Assembly (NCBI GenBank): GCA_037447655.1 | Contig: JBBHKE010001550.1 | Coordinates: forward strand, 1-64,000 | DNA from: Zygnema cylindricum | Taxonomy: Eukaryota > Streptophyta > Zygnematophyceae > Zygnematales > Zygnemataceae | Length of the DNA stretch: 64,000 bases | Direction of reading: 5' to 3' | Part shown: in pieces, positions 20,727-30,922 of the stretch | How the letters are laid out: each line of letters opens with the position of its first letter | How positions within the stretch are numbered: position 1 is the first letter of the stretch | Position numbers and translations under genes: made by a program | The notes under the pieces: generated by a model | Told to the model about the DNA's origin: nothing | What the model saw: only the letters and a program-made list of their open reading frames with translations | The model's database searches: none

Positions 20727-23001
20727 CTGTAGAAAATTGTGAATAATGTTTAATAATTGAGTCATTTAAAAAATACAAAATGTTCAATAGACGGCATTCA
20801 AAAAAATACAAAATAGAATACTTGGAGGAGCAATTATCGCCATCTTTCCAAGGTAGAATGACCTGTAAAATGCCTTGTTCTTTACCAGAAAGAATGAATA
20901 TACTGAACAAGCTTGTGAATGAAATGCAATTTCTCGAATGATGATTTGCACCAATTTACTTAATTAAAACGCCCAACTAGAAAGGCAAATTAGAAAGAAA
21001 AACAAACGAACACAATTCTTTGACATTATATTTTAAACATTGATTATTTTTCAAACAACTTAATTTCATCAAAAAATGCTACTTTAAGCTAGAGGTACCA
21101 TAAGCTTGTATATGTGGTAGTTTGCTGAGAAATAATAGGTTTATTGTTAAAGTTTCAATTTCATGCAAAGATTATACCCCTTGTAAGAACACGCATGTTT
21201 AATCAGTTCAAATGTAATTAACAACAAGAACATTTCTAATCTTTTATTATTTTCTCTATTTTCCGAATCGAGCGATCTACAAAATGAATAGAGAAAAGTG
21301 CAAGCAAACCTGGAAGAGGTGTTCGAGAGACGGGAGGAGGACGCACTGGAGGCAAAGGAGGAGGGCGCTGGGCCACTGGAATGGAAGGATTTAGCCAAAA
21401 GCAAGGAGGAATATTTAGGACAGCATCTAAAGAAAATTCTTGAGAGGGATTTGGGAGAGGATTTTGGCACGGTTTTGGTGGGGGGAGGGGAAGGGAGGGG
21501 GTATTTGTGTTATAACACGACTGGTTTAGTGCAATGCATTTTAAAATTGATTTTTTTCAAACAGCTCAAGTCCATTTAGAAAGGTTATGTTAAACTAGAG
21601 GTACCATAAACTTGAATTTGCGGTTGTTTGTGAGAAAACCATAGGTTTATGATCAAAGTTTCAGTTTCATGCAGATATTATACCCCTTAAAAGAATACAC
21701 ATGTTTAGTCAATTCAATTTCAATTAACAATAAAAATAAATATTGTGTCAATTTTTCCTAATTTGAAACCCTTTCCATGAGTTCTTATTTATCATTTTGT
21801 TCCTTCCAAAAGTTTAGGTTTAACATTATTTCTCTTCTATGCATTTTTGTCATCATTAAAAACTCTAACTCCAAATGATCAGCTTTTTATTCATTCACCA
21901 ATATTGAAGTACCAACCAACTGCGAAACATGTTTTATGTCTTTATTATTCTGCTATAAAAACAATTGAATTGTATGCCTCCCCAACAAGGTCCTCTTAGT
22001 TGAGTTGCATTACAAAACGCGTCACAGTCGCTTTTATTTCGTTGATCACTCGATGCACACCCGGTTGGGAGATTTGGGCCGAATAAGCAATTGGTGGATA
22101 AGCCGTCACATTCAGGGAGCCCGTTGACTCTGGTAACTGGCCCGGTGAAGAAGTTGTTATTAATGGTACTGCAAATATGGTTTGCCATCGTAAAACAAAA
22201 TTACTCCACAAGCCATCAATATCCATTATAACACGTCTAAAAAAATAAAAATGTTTAAGGCATCAACCTTGATTCATATATAACAAGACATACAAAAGGT
22301 GCGGACAACAAACCTTTTATATAACATAATTTTTTTTTTTTGTTTTGCTTATTAGAATATATTTCTACACATGAATTATTCATTTCACATCAAATTCTAC
22401 TAGGGAGAGCAAACATGTGTTTAGAACCGATATTTTCGGGTTTTTACGAGCATTTTCCATTTTTGCCTCAAAAAACCGATATATTATGGTTATTATGGCT
22501 TTTATGGTCATTTTTCATATATTACTTCAAAAAAATCATATATCAATGTCAAAATATACGTGATATATTTTTTTTTGTAACAAACCCTACGCATTTGTGC
22601 ACACTTTTGACGGGTAATATTTATCCAAATAAAAAAAACAATGGCAAAACCAAATAAAAAAACTCGTTACCTTATGATTATTAGAAAAATTATTATCACT
22701 GTTATTACTATTATTATTATTCATATAATTTATTTATTTTCCTTTAATCCTTATTTTATTTGTTATCATTGATATTATTGTTATGATCCTAAATAGACAT
22801 TAAAAAGATAGTTACACGTAAAATATTTTATATATTAAGCTAGCATTTTTTAAATAAATATCTGATTTTTGAAGTTTGAACTCACTCAATCGGTCTACTA
22901 TCTGAAAATTGATGTATGCTATGTCTTACAAGGAAATGAGGGATGTGAGTTGACGGATGGACGATGGAATTTTTCCACTCAACTGGTTGTTAGATAGATC
23001 T
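20533..23001 (-). CDS. LRR-extensin-like gene C, 3' part
   Basis: Minus-strand exons in order: LRR 22930-23001, Cys-rich LRR C-cap from 22168, Pro-rich 21310-21426, and terminal 20533-20726. The layout LRR, Cys cap, Pro-rich tail resembles secreted LRR-extensin (LRX) cell-wall proteins. The last two exons join in phase 1. The donor of the cap exon is not certain, so the joint cap/Pro-rich exon is inferred. No upstream exons (signal peptide, other LRRs) were found between 23.0 kb and the SUD1-like gene at 24.2 kb, so the gene may be 5'-truncated. Confidence 0.6.
21040..21250. repeat. Intron duplication, copy 1
   Basis: Diverged copy of 21555-21750 (shared words CTAGAGGTACCATAA, AAAGTTTCA, ATTATACCCCTT). 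The two copies flank the Pro-rich exon of gene C. Confidence 0.75.
21310..21426 (-). CDS. Gene C Pro-rich exon
   Basis: Minus-strand frame with IPVAQRPPPLPPVRPPPVSR between acceptor TTTTCTTTAG and donor GTTTGC. The same frame is open further upstream to about 21490 (PPPKPCQNPLPNPSQ), so the acceptor may lie earlier. Confidence 0.5.
21555..21750. repeat. Intron duplication, copy 2
   Basis: Partner of 21040-21250, about 0.5 kb away in the same orientation. Confidence 0.75.
21952..22168 (-). CDS. Gene C LRR C-terminal cap exon
   Basis: Acceptor TATTTGCAG, then TINNNFFTGPV (end of an LRR, in phase with the exon at 22930) and a Cys-rich region LPECDGLSTNCLFG...CASSDQRNKSDCDAFC, the pattern of plant LRR C-caps (C...QR....C..FC). 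The frame stays open to a stop at about 21952; the true donor may be the GT at the last Cys codon. Confidence 0.65.
22190..22925. other. AT-rich intron of gene C
   Basis: Between the LRR exon and the cap exon. No repeat family or exon recognised. Confidence 0.45.
22930..23001 (-). CDS. Gene C LRR exon (72 nt)
   Basis: Acceptor GCCACAG and donor GTAAGA enclose 72 nt reading DLSNNQLSGKIPSSIRQLTS then LISL in phase 2. Close sister of gene A exons 4-6. Its upstream intron (to about 23410) matches that of gene A exon 5. Confidence 0.85.
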
Positions 23002-23598
23002 CTGTGGCATCAAACATGCACGCCCCACCAACACTCACCCTCCCAAAAGGTCCCCTATTTAGCGATGCTGACCTTCAAACCCATGAGACCCCCAAAGTAA
23101 AACCTACAACCCCTCTAAAAAGATCCCATCAAAAACTCCTCCCTCCACCTTTATTTTCCTCCCTCTACCTTTCCCTCTTCCCTCGAGGAGTTGCATTGAC
23201 CCTCCACTTCATCGGGTCGAAATGGTTGGTATTGTTATTATAATTATAATTATAATGTTGTTTATTATTGTCACTGTATTGTAATTCCTTTTCGGTCTTC
23301 GTTTATTTTATCACTTTTTTTCTTATTTGTTATTTTCATTACTTTCTTTACTATAAATTATTATTGTTATTCTTAATCATCAATATTATTTATCATTATT
23401 GATTTTTATTATTGCTGTTGATGAAAATTATATTTGTTTTTTACTATTAATAACTAACTTGCTTTTTTTAAATCTTATATTTTTTTTACATTACTTAATT
23501 TATATAGTTCTTAAGTATTGTTACACATATTCCTCATTCTAATATTTTTTTTTGTTACTAACTATTATTAATAACAATAGTATAGAGTATTGATAGTC

Positions 23599-24023
23599 AC
23601 TCCCTTCACTCCTCCCTGCTCTCCCTTTTTGAGTTTCTTTGTCAGGCCCTTAAAAATTATGTAACCTTCTCCCCACTAAAAACCGGTCGTCTCTAGTCGA
23701 ATTATGGAGATCTCCAAGCCATCGGTTTAGTTTTCTCAAACCGTAAAAACAGAAAACAAGTCCCGAAAATATATTGTCTGCGATTTTGATCGATGTACAT
23801 CACTACAAAAAATAAAACTGAAATGTGAAAAGAAACTGTCAAAAGCGGATAGCTTAAATTCAGTCACCTCCTGCAATGAAACCCAAGTAATCTCATCCTT
23901 CCCTCTGTCTCTCTCCCTCACCCTCAAGATCGTACATTGTTCTATGATTATTGATGAATATTGTTGATAGTGATTATTGATAATGATTATGCATACAAGC
24001 ACAAAAAACAGGCTTAATAAGTT
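23599..24023. repeat. Near-identical 0.43-kb block, copy 2
   Basis: Partner of 16683-17112. It lies between gene C and the broken end of the SUD1-like gene. Confidence 0.9.
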
Positions 24024-24080
24024 TCTTTTTGTCCACATATTCAAAAGGTTTAATTAAGGCAATTATTTCGGGTTTTATTT

Positions 24081-24290
24081 AGGATTTTGTTTAGGAAGGT
24101 CTTGCTAACGTACCAGACGTGCCCGTATTTTAACGAACAACAATCCTAAAGCCGGTAGGAAAGAAAGACGGGACTTGAAAGGTATAATTATGGCTTCTAT
24201 TTAAAGTTTCTTTAGAATTTTGTTTAGGAAGGTCTTGTTGACAATCCTAACGCCCAATCTTGGTAGAGAAGAAAAACAGGACTTTCGTCG
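24081..24290. repeat. Tandem duplication across a SUD1-like exon end
   Basis: 24081-24176 and about 24200-24290 are two versions of the same exon/intron border (TTTAGGAAGGTCTTG and AGGAAAGAAAGACGGGAC type words). The left copy keeps the codons GLLFVKIRARL and donor GTACGT (exon end at 24114). The right copy, joined to the rest of the exon, lacks about 35 bp including the donor. Confidence 0.75.
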
Positions 24291-24361
24291 ATCACGACTC
24301 GAAGAGGAATAACTACTAAAAGTTTGAATAAAAGACCGATTAGAACCGGTACTACTCTCAC
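24224..24361 (-). pseudogene. SUD1: SUD1-like exon, truncated
   Basis: Acceptor TAATTGCAG, phase 0. Reads VRVVPVLIGLLFKLLVVIPL, then DESPVFLLYQDWALGL, a hallmark of the SUD1 C-terminal membrane region, followed by STRPS and TAA. The expected continuation (GLLFVKIRARL plus donor) is found in the duplicated piece at 24114-24150. Confidence 0.8.
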
Positions 24362-24906
24362 CTGCAATTATCCACAAATGCCACAAAAAAAACGGACACA
24401 TACACCACAATCACCACAATTAGTGTGGATTGTTTAAAAAAAAAAGAGGCTAAAGCGCAAACACTGAACAACGCAATCAATGTCAGGAGTCTGGATTCAT
24501 TTTTTTTTTACACAAAAACTTGAAAAATAGAAGTACTTGATGATTGAAATCACCAGAATTAAGATGGGATGTTTTTTCTTCTTTTCTTCTTGACCCAAAA
24601 AGGCCCAAAGATCGAAGCAGTAAAAGTGATGACTGTAATTGGTGTGATTGCTTTTTTTTACTCCAGTGTAGGAAAAACCCAAAGAAAGCTTGAAAAACCA
24701 ATGATATTTTCACATCAGGTCTATGATTCAGAAAACTAACTCATGTTTCAACAACGATTGAAGTTCACTTTCATTACACTAACAATTAAAAACCAAAAAG
24801 AAAGCGACAACAACAGAAAATAAAAATAACACTTTCTTAACAACCACCCCTTCCCCTTTTTCTTTTTCCTTTTTTGTGAAAATAGCTCCTCCATTTTCCA
24901 ACTCAC

Positions 24907-25070
24907 CCAGAGTGAGAAGAAAGCGGTACTTCTAAGCACAATTCCAGTCCATTTGAGGACATCAAAAAATAAAACTCTCGCGCTGTGAATTTGAAGATAA
25001 CTCAAAACATATTTTAATCCGGCCACCGATCCCCACAAAACATAACAACCGATACCAAAAGCATATATGT
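24907..25070 (-). CDS. SUD1: SUD1-like exon: two membrane segments
   Basis: Acceptor TTATTTTTCAG, donor GTGAGT, 164 nt, phase 1 to 0. Reads DIYAFGIGCYVLWGSVAGLK and later VLKWTGIVLRSTAFFSLW; this matches the family pattern NDLYAFxIGxYxxW...WxGIVxKSSxLLSxW. DIYAFG looks like a kinase motif at first, but the rest excludes that. Confidence 0.8.
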
Positions 25071-25109
25071 CTGAAAAATAACAAGGAAAAGGCCCCAAAA
25101 AAGAGTCAA

Positions 25110-25210
25110 AAAGAGTTAAATTGAGTTAAAAAAGAGCTAAAAAAGAGTTAAGATTTTTGTGCAGAGAAAAAAAAAGAGAAAAAGATCTACAAAGGAGAAA
25201 GACTCCAAAA
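25110..25210. repeat. AAAAGAGTTA-type short tandem run
   Basis: Several copies of about 13 bp (AAAAAGAGTTAAA variants) in the intron. No further function suggested. Confidence 0.6.
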
Positions 25211-25544
25211 AAAGTTAGAAAAAACTAAATTAACTGTGCTAGAAAGAAAGAAAGGGAAAACTGAACATCAATTTTGAAGACAAAAAAAGAAAATAGGAAG
25301 AGACACACAAAACACTACAGTTTCCACAGCGAAAAAAAAAAAAAGACAAAAAAATAATAGACAAACAACTGATTGCTCTTCCACAACCAGTTTCCCACAA
25401 AGAAACCCATAAAAAGAAACCCAAACAAAAAATGAGAACAAACCAGAAACAATAACAACAATAATAGATAAAACTAGTGTTGTATACCATATCAAATTAT
25501 CCTCGATGTATCCTGATGCAATATGAATCGTGTCTTGTATCAAT

Positions 25545-26038
25545 TAGTGTTGTGTATCCGCAGCCTATTACCAATAATCGATATGTACCTCTGTTTTGGC
25601 CTACCGATAATCAATGTATTGGATCGATATATCTGTAAGTAAATTATAGCGATATTTTACCAACATATCAGTCCAATATGCTGATAAAAAATTATCGTGA
25701 TAAATGATTTGGTTTCCATTGGCAGGACTTTTTTGCATCTAAGTACTGCGCAGTCCGTCCTATATTTCCGTACAAAGTACAGACTGGATAGAAATACATG
25801 GCATGACACAGCATATACTGTATGCAATATAACATACGGTACTAGTGTGTAGCAATAATATATACTATACGGTACTAGTGTGTAGCAATAATATATACTT
25901 ACATATATGTTGGCGATAACAAATTTATTCATCCGTAGCAATATGTCAGGCCCCTTTGCCGTTCGATTACCAATATTTAACCGATAAAATCGGCAATCGG
26001 AATTATTGCGATAGGAAATTTACCGATACACAACACTA
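25545..26038. mobile_element. hAT-like MITE, TIR TAGTGTTGTGTATC, 8-bp TSD
   Basis: 494 bp with ends TAGTGTTGTGTATC and GATACACAACACTA, flanked by the direct repeat GTATCAAT at 25537-25544 and 26039-26046. Non-coding. It sits in an intron of the SUD1-like gene. Sister copy at 32672-33235. Confidence 0.9.
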
Positions 26039-26070
26039 GTATCAATGGCTGCTTAAATTTGTATCGCGGT

Positions 26071-26072
<2 letters not shown>

Positions 26073-26164
<92 letters not shown>
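26073..26164. repeat. (AT)n microsatellite, about 46 units
   Basis: Pure AT dinucleotide run just right of the MITE. Confidence 0.98.
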
Positions 26165-26167
<3 letters not shown>

Positions 26168-27139
26168 GCACGAATATTCCATACGATACACGATGCACAA
26201 TACGTACAGGTACAGTACCAACAGAGGGAGCTCCCAGCGGAAATGAACAAAAATAAAAAATCCTACAAAATGTACAACTGAGTGAACTGAAGGTCACTGT
26301 ACTGAAGCTTGCGGACAAATAACCAATAACTGAGCACACTCCAGCCATCCAATTATACCTCAATAGCCTGCTATGGTATCCAGCAAAGCCAAAATGTCTT
26401 GTATTTTCTGCCTTAAATTTATGTGTATGCAGTAAGTTGGTTCAATGAATATTTTTGATTCGACAAAAACTGATTATTCTGGTCACCCGATATTTCTGGG
26501 TTTGAACTCGCGTCAGCAATGTTTTTAAGAAAATTGGACCATTTGAAAACCAATAGCAAAAAAGAAAATCTGTACTTTCCCCCTTTCATTATAAGAAATT
26601 AGTACTTTTGGCCAATTGAATTACTGCGTGAAATGTTTCTTTTTGTACTTTTGAGCACCGCTATTACAAGCTCATTGAACTCAGCTAGACCGTAATTATT
26701 TTCAGTCTGAAGCGGTGGACCTCACGGTAGGCTTGAGGAAATCGTATTGCACCCGAAATTAAGGAGATGAAATATTAGTACTTCAGAGTTTACACCGGAT
26801 TCCTAGAGCTAGATTCGTATCCGGACAACTGATAGGTGACATGATTCCGTCATATCATTCGCTTAAATATGGAGGACCATACAAGGGTTTTTTATAAAAG
26901 GGTTTTTTTCTATCGATTCGTCGATTTTGGTTTTCAAGCCGATAATCAGATATCGAGCTGGATACAGAAAGGGGTACTGTATCGTCTATCCGGGGTACCC
27001 TGTATTGAACATCGAGAAAATGTCCTCGAGAAACAAAACTATAAAAAATACAAATTACAGCTCTGTTTTTACAAAAAGAAACAGATGTCGAAAATAGGCA
27101 TCAACAAAAACAGCAATAGCAAATGGAAAAGAAAAAAAA

Positions 27140-27206
27140 ACAGAAATTGAACGGAAACCGAAACGGAAACGGAAACCGAAACGGAAACGGAAACGGAAAC
27201 AGAAAA
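27140..27206. repeat. GGAAAC-type hexamer run
   Basis: Repeats of GAAACG/GGAAAC next to the donor of the exon at 27214-27365. Confidence 0.85.
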
Positions 27207-27213
27207 AACTCAC

Positions 27214-27365
27214 CATTGCATTGTGCCCCATAGGTGAAGGGAAGACGAGTGATGTGACCGAAAACCCATCTTCTGATACCGACGGGAACCAAAACAGTAT
27301 TGCAAATGACAAGTGTCATCCAGGCCACCACCACTAACAGAACCAGCCGAGCCACAAATGTGTCC
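27214..27365 (-). CDS. SUD1: SUD1-like exon: membrane segment and RRW loop
   Basis: 152 nt between acceptor TTTGGAACAG and donor GTGAGT, phase 2 to 1. Reads DTFVARLVLLVVVAWMTLVI, then GIRRWVFGHITRLPFTYG. Plant SUD1 has FVLRxVLLLVVAWMT...GR...LPITHG at the same place before NDLYAF. Confidence 0.8.
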
Positions 27366-27784
27366 CTGTTCCAAAAAAATCCCAAATTGTTCCCAAATTA
27401 TTCTTGAAATCTTCTTCAAGTAGTCCCAAAATTTTCCTAAACTGTTCCCAAAATAATCCCAAAACCTTCCTAAACATTCCATAAATATTTCCCAAAATGT
27501 TCCAAAAAAAAGTTCATAGGCCAAAAAATGGATGCGGAAATGAATGAGGAGATGATGAATAAGGTGAGGAGAATATAAAACTAAAGTTCAAAGGAATAAA
27601 GCTTTGTGGAGTGTGTACTTTAGAATTTCAAGAGCTTTCTTAAGGCTTTTTACTGTTTTTAGAAGTTCTTAAGAGTTTTTAAGAGTTTTTAAGAGCACAG
27701 TAGAGTTTTCTAGAGTTTCTTAGGCTTACTATTCTTGATCTCCTCCTTCTTCCTCCCACGCTTGTCCAGATCCTTCCTCTGTAC

Positions 27785-27929
27785 TTCCTCTCCCTCCTTT
27801 CATGCTTCAAATTTTCAACCGCAGGACCTATAACTCGCAGAAGAGGGGCAGGTGGAGGAGGTGGAGGGGGAGGGGGAGGAGGTGGAAGAGGGGCACCCTG
27901 AGAAGAAGGTTTCCTCCTACAAGGACATT
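27785..27929 (-). CDS. SUD1: SUD1-like exon: Pro-rich linker
   Basis: 145 nt, acceptor GACTTCAG, donor GTACAG, phase 1 to 2, joining in frame to the next exon as ERRERK then DTFVARL. Encodes GAPLPPPPPPPPPPPAPLLR. A linker before the membrane segment is expected, but a poly-Pro run is not typical of the family, so the exon is supported only by phase and position. Confidence 0.5.
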
Positions 27930-28599
27930 CTGAAGTCTGTTCTCTCTTCCCTCTCCTCCTCCTCCACCCCCTCTATAATTATTATTATTTTCAGCTTGTG
28001 GGAGTAAGAATTCTGAGTGTCCGAAAACTTTTCCCGCAATTGTGAACCAATGTCCCAAAACTCGTTTCAATGCTAAAAGAGGACAGAAACATTCGATGGG
28101 AAACAGAACATAAACATGGAATAAGAGCATATCGGCAGGAATTTCCGTGAAAGGATCAGAAAATCTGCAAAAAAGGCATCAGCTTTCTTAAGACATCAGT
28201 TTTTCTTAAGACCGGTTTTTTAATTAGACAGGTGTCAAAAGACAAGGGAAAGGGAAAGTAGCATTCGATTGAATAAAATTCAATTCGTGTTTTATTATTA
28301 TGCATTTTGGTTGGCTTTATTTTACGTTTTTGCTTTCGGGTGAGAAGGAGAGTAAAAAATGGAGACTCTGTTCTCTACATCCTGTAAATTTGCTACAAAC
28401 AGAAATCTAATGAACTTATATTCTTCCCCCACTGCCTCTAACCAAAACACGGAACAAAAAGATTCACAATTTTTATATTCAAAACTCGAGTTTTTAGAAA
28501 AATGTGCAACCCCGAATAACGAGGTACCAAAAAGAAACCGAAAAGGCCACTATCACGTAAATGTTTATGAAACAGCAATTTAAAGTGGAAAGGAAAAAC

Positions 28600-28740
28600 A
28601 GAAACAGTTTACAAACCCACAGAGAAACACGAAAAGTTTACAGAAACAAGCAGAGAAACACAGAGAGTTCACAAAAACATGCCGAGAACTACAGAAAGCT
28701 TACAAAAACACACTGAGAAACAGAAAGAGTTAACAAATAT
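28600..28740. repeat. About 38-bp degenerate tandem repeat
   Basis: Four units with AGAGAAACAC, AGAGTTTACA and AAAACA words. Intronic. Confidence 0.65.
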
Positions 28741-28934
28741 AAGATGATAACCGGAAAACGTTACCTGAAGTTCACAAAAAACCAAAAAGACCGAAAAGAA
28801 AGTACCTAAGGTGGAGAGGAAACACTAATTTGGGTGCTTGCGATACCGCAGAAAGGGCGAATACGTTGACTAGTTAAATTTCTTAGCTTAAAACAAAAAA
28901 CACAAAAATAAATAAAACAAAATCTGCATATTTT

Positions 28935-29520
28935 TTTACTAATCCACACTAATTCTGGTACATGGGCCATTGCAGAAAGTACAGGGCAGAGAAATCCCGG
29001 AATTTTTTTTTTTTTTGAAAAACCGTTTAGATTTTTTTTTAAACAAAAGCACAAATTGTTTTTTCCAAGATATAGAGAAAATTCCGGATGAAAAATACCA
29101 GGAAAATACCACATCCCCTCTTAATCTACACTAAATCTTGTGCAGATTCTTTACAAAAAGCCCCAAAACCATCAAACTCTATTCTGAACTCAGCTCCTCC
29201 CCCTAAAAAACTTCCCCCAAAAGGCCCCGAAAAAATTCCTAAATAAAAACAAAAACAAAATAGAACACCAAAAAACCCAAGTCAATCCCAAAAAACCCCA
29301 GAAAATTTTCATAAAAACCCTCGCACAAACCTTGTCGTCCTCCAGCTCTATCCCACACTAATTCCGGTGCAAATAAAAAGCACGGGTCGAGAAATCCCCC
29401 CCGAAAAAACCGAAATATTCAAAAACAAAAATTCAAAACATCCGAAAAAAACCCAGAAAGTCATCATCATTTTTCCAGCCTAATCCACACTAATTCTGGT
29501 GCAAATTTGTCGCAGAAAGT
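28935..29520. repeat. Recurring CCACACTAATTCTGGTGCA motif
   Basis: Variants occur at about 28946, 29126, 29352 and 29483, most followed by a GCAGAAAGTAC-like word. Another version is near 24415. Irregular spacing of about 130-230 bp. Confidence 0.6.
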
Positions 29521-29627
29521 ACGAGTTGACAAATCCAGAAAAAAAAATCAGAAAAAATTCAAAAATCCACATAAAAGCCCCATAAAAATAACAAAATGTC
29601 TTTAAGAAAATGTCAAAAGTTCCTCAC

Positions 29628-29698
29628 CACTAGTAACCGGCGGAGAGATATTGAGGGTCACGAGGAGCAGCCGTATGTTCCACAAATTGGAGCAAACC
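29628..29698 (-). CDS. Candidate exon upstream in SUD1-like gene
   Basis: 71 nt, acceptor GATCGGCAG, donor GTGAGG, phase 2 to 1, which fits both neighbours. Reads VCSNLWNIRLLLVTLNISPP. No family resemblance that I can name; included for splice consistency only. Confidence 0.3.
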
Positions 29699-29904
29699 CT
29701 GCCGATCAAAAAGTAAACAGAAAACAAAGAAAAGATTCTGTAAAAAAAAAAACCTGGAGAGAGAGAGAGAGAGAGACCAGCTCTCCCTCTCTCTCACTCT
29801 TCCTTTTAAAAGTGGATGAACAATTGCAGTGCAAAACACCTCAACTTCCATTCGTTCAAGGATTAAAAATAAAAGTTTCGCATAGAAAAAGAATAATGCC
29901 ACAC

Positions 29905-30065
29905 TATTAGCTCATCCTCTGGTTTGTGGCCTGATTAAGGTGATGGACTAGATTTTGATTCCAGCCTTCACCTTTTGTACTCTTAAAACTCCATTTCAGA
30001 ATCAGTTAACTCTTATCCTTGGTGAATTACTGCTGCTAATGGTGTGACATTATTCTTTGTCTTGT
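29905..30065. repeat. Dispersed repeat, copy 1
   Basis: Diverged copy of 33500-33665 (shared TGATGGACTAGATTTTG and CAGAATCAGT). Unclassified. Confidence 0.7.
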
Positions 30066-30159
30066 TGCAGCTTTAACCCTAACTCGAATTGTGAACTCTC
30101 ATAGTTAAGTCGGCCGGTTTCAAAGGGAGGGGGCCGATCTGAAACATCAAAAAACGTAC

Positions 30160-30324
30160 CTCATTTTCAAAAATAGCCTCCCGACATCCTCGGCTTGCGT
30201 CGGAGCTCGAGACGGAGCGATTCCTTCCCCGCTTTCAAAAATAAGAACAGGAGAAAATCGTGCCGAAAACAGAATCGGCCGCAAATCGCCACCTTCCGGG
30301 AAAGGCGCAACTGCCAGCTGGCAC
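30160..30324 (-). CDS. Candidate exon, upstream of SUD1-like exons
   Basis: 165 nt between acceptor TTTCTGCAG and donor GTACGT, open in only one frame (phase 2 to 2), reading APFPEGGDLRPILFSARFSP and ending VGRLFLKMR. It could belong to the SUD1-like gene or to another gene. Not recognised. Confidence 0.35.
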
Positions 30325-30339
30325 CTGCAGAAAGGTTGA

Positions 30340-30720
30340 AAAAAAAAAAAAAAGACGAAAAGGAAAGTACAAGTAAAAAGATAAGGAACGGAAAGGAGTG
30401 GAAAAGAGAAAGAAAAGTGAGAGGAAACGGCCGATAAAACAAAACGAAAGGAAAGAAAAAACGAAAGGACAAGAAAGGCAAGGCAAGGCAAGAAAAGGAA
30501 AAAGGAAAGGGAGGAACGGAAAGAAGGAAAGGAAAGGAAGAAAGGGAAGGAAAAGAATGGAAAGGATGAGAGGAAAGGGAAGGAAAAGTAAAGAGAGAAA
30601 CGGAAAGGAAAAAAAATGAAAAGGAGAAAGAAAAGGGCAAGAATATAAAAAAGAAAGGAAAAGAAGGGGGAGAGAGGGAGAGATGGAGAGAGGAGGGAGA
30701 ATTGGGAAAAAGATACCAGC
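30340..30720. repeat. Purine-rich GGAAA/AAAGG tract
   Basis: About 380 bp of nearly uninterrupted purines on the plus strand (GGAAAG, GAAAGG words). Gives long Ser-Phe-Leu or Lys-Arg-Glu frames without biological meaning. Confidence 0.95.
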
Positions 30721-30922
30721 TTTAGTTGCTGTACTGTAGCCCTATTCTGCGATTTCGTCCTCCTGGGAGGCCCTCCCCGCATACCTCCATAGTCGCCCAT
30801 ACGACAATGAACCCTAAAAATTCTCCTTAATCTAACTCCACCTCGCTGATCCTTGGAACCCTAAAATGTTTCTTACTTCGGCTTCGATAGAGTGTAACCT
30901 ACAAATCGATCACCATTGGAGT

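Larger units (their letters stand above)
24224..30324 (-). pseudogene. SUD1: SUD1/DOA10-like ER E3 ubiquitin ligase, C-terminal half, broken 3' end
   Basis: Minus-strand exons with consistent phases: 30160-30324 and 29628-29698 (uncertain), 27785-27929, 27214-27365, 24907-25070, 24224-24361. The last three encode the multi-pass region of plant SUD1/CER9 (yeast Doa10, human MARCHF6): RLVLLVVVAWMTLVICNT, LPFTYGAQCN then DIYAFGIGCYVLWGSVAGLK, and VLIGLLF...SPVFLLYQDWALGL. In the family this ER-membrane RING-type ligase works in ER-associated degradation. The N-terminal RING part is not in the window. After WALGL the frame ends at a TAA because a local duplication removed the exon end and donor, so this copy is likely non-functional. 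Confidence 0.75.

Noticed and set aside
20399-20746. Plus-strand CFPTPGG-repeat protein
   Set aside because: The minus-strand reading has an acceptor, compatible phase with the Pro-rich exon and LRR exons on the same strand; the plus-strand frame lacks these. Not fully excluded.
20460-20765. Minus-strand ELESIL heptad (coiled-coil-like) frame over the same repeat
   Set aside because: Alternative frame of the 21-bp repeat that does not fit the splice phase of the Pro-rich exon.
24907-25070. Kinase subdomain IX (DIYAFG) of a receptor kinase
   Set aside because: The rest of the exon and its neighbours match the SUD1/DOA10 membrane region, and no other kinase motif is present.
30147-30800. 217-codon minus-strand frame
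   Set aside because: Mostly the complement of a purine-rich simple tract; only the 30160-30324 part has exon-like borders.
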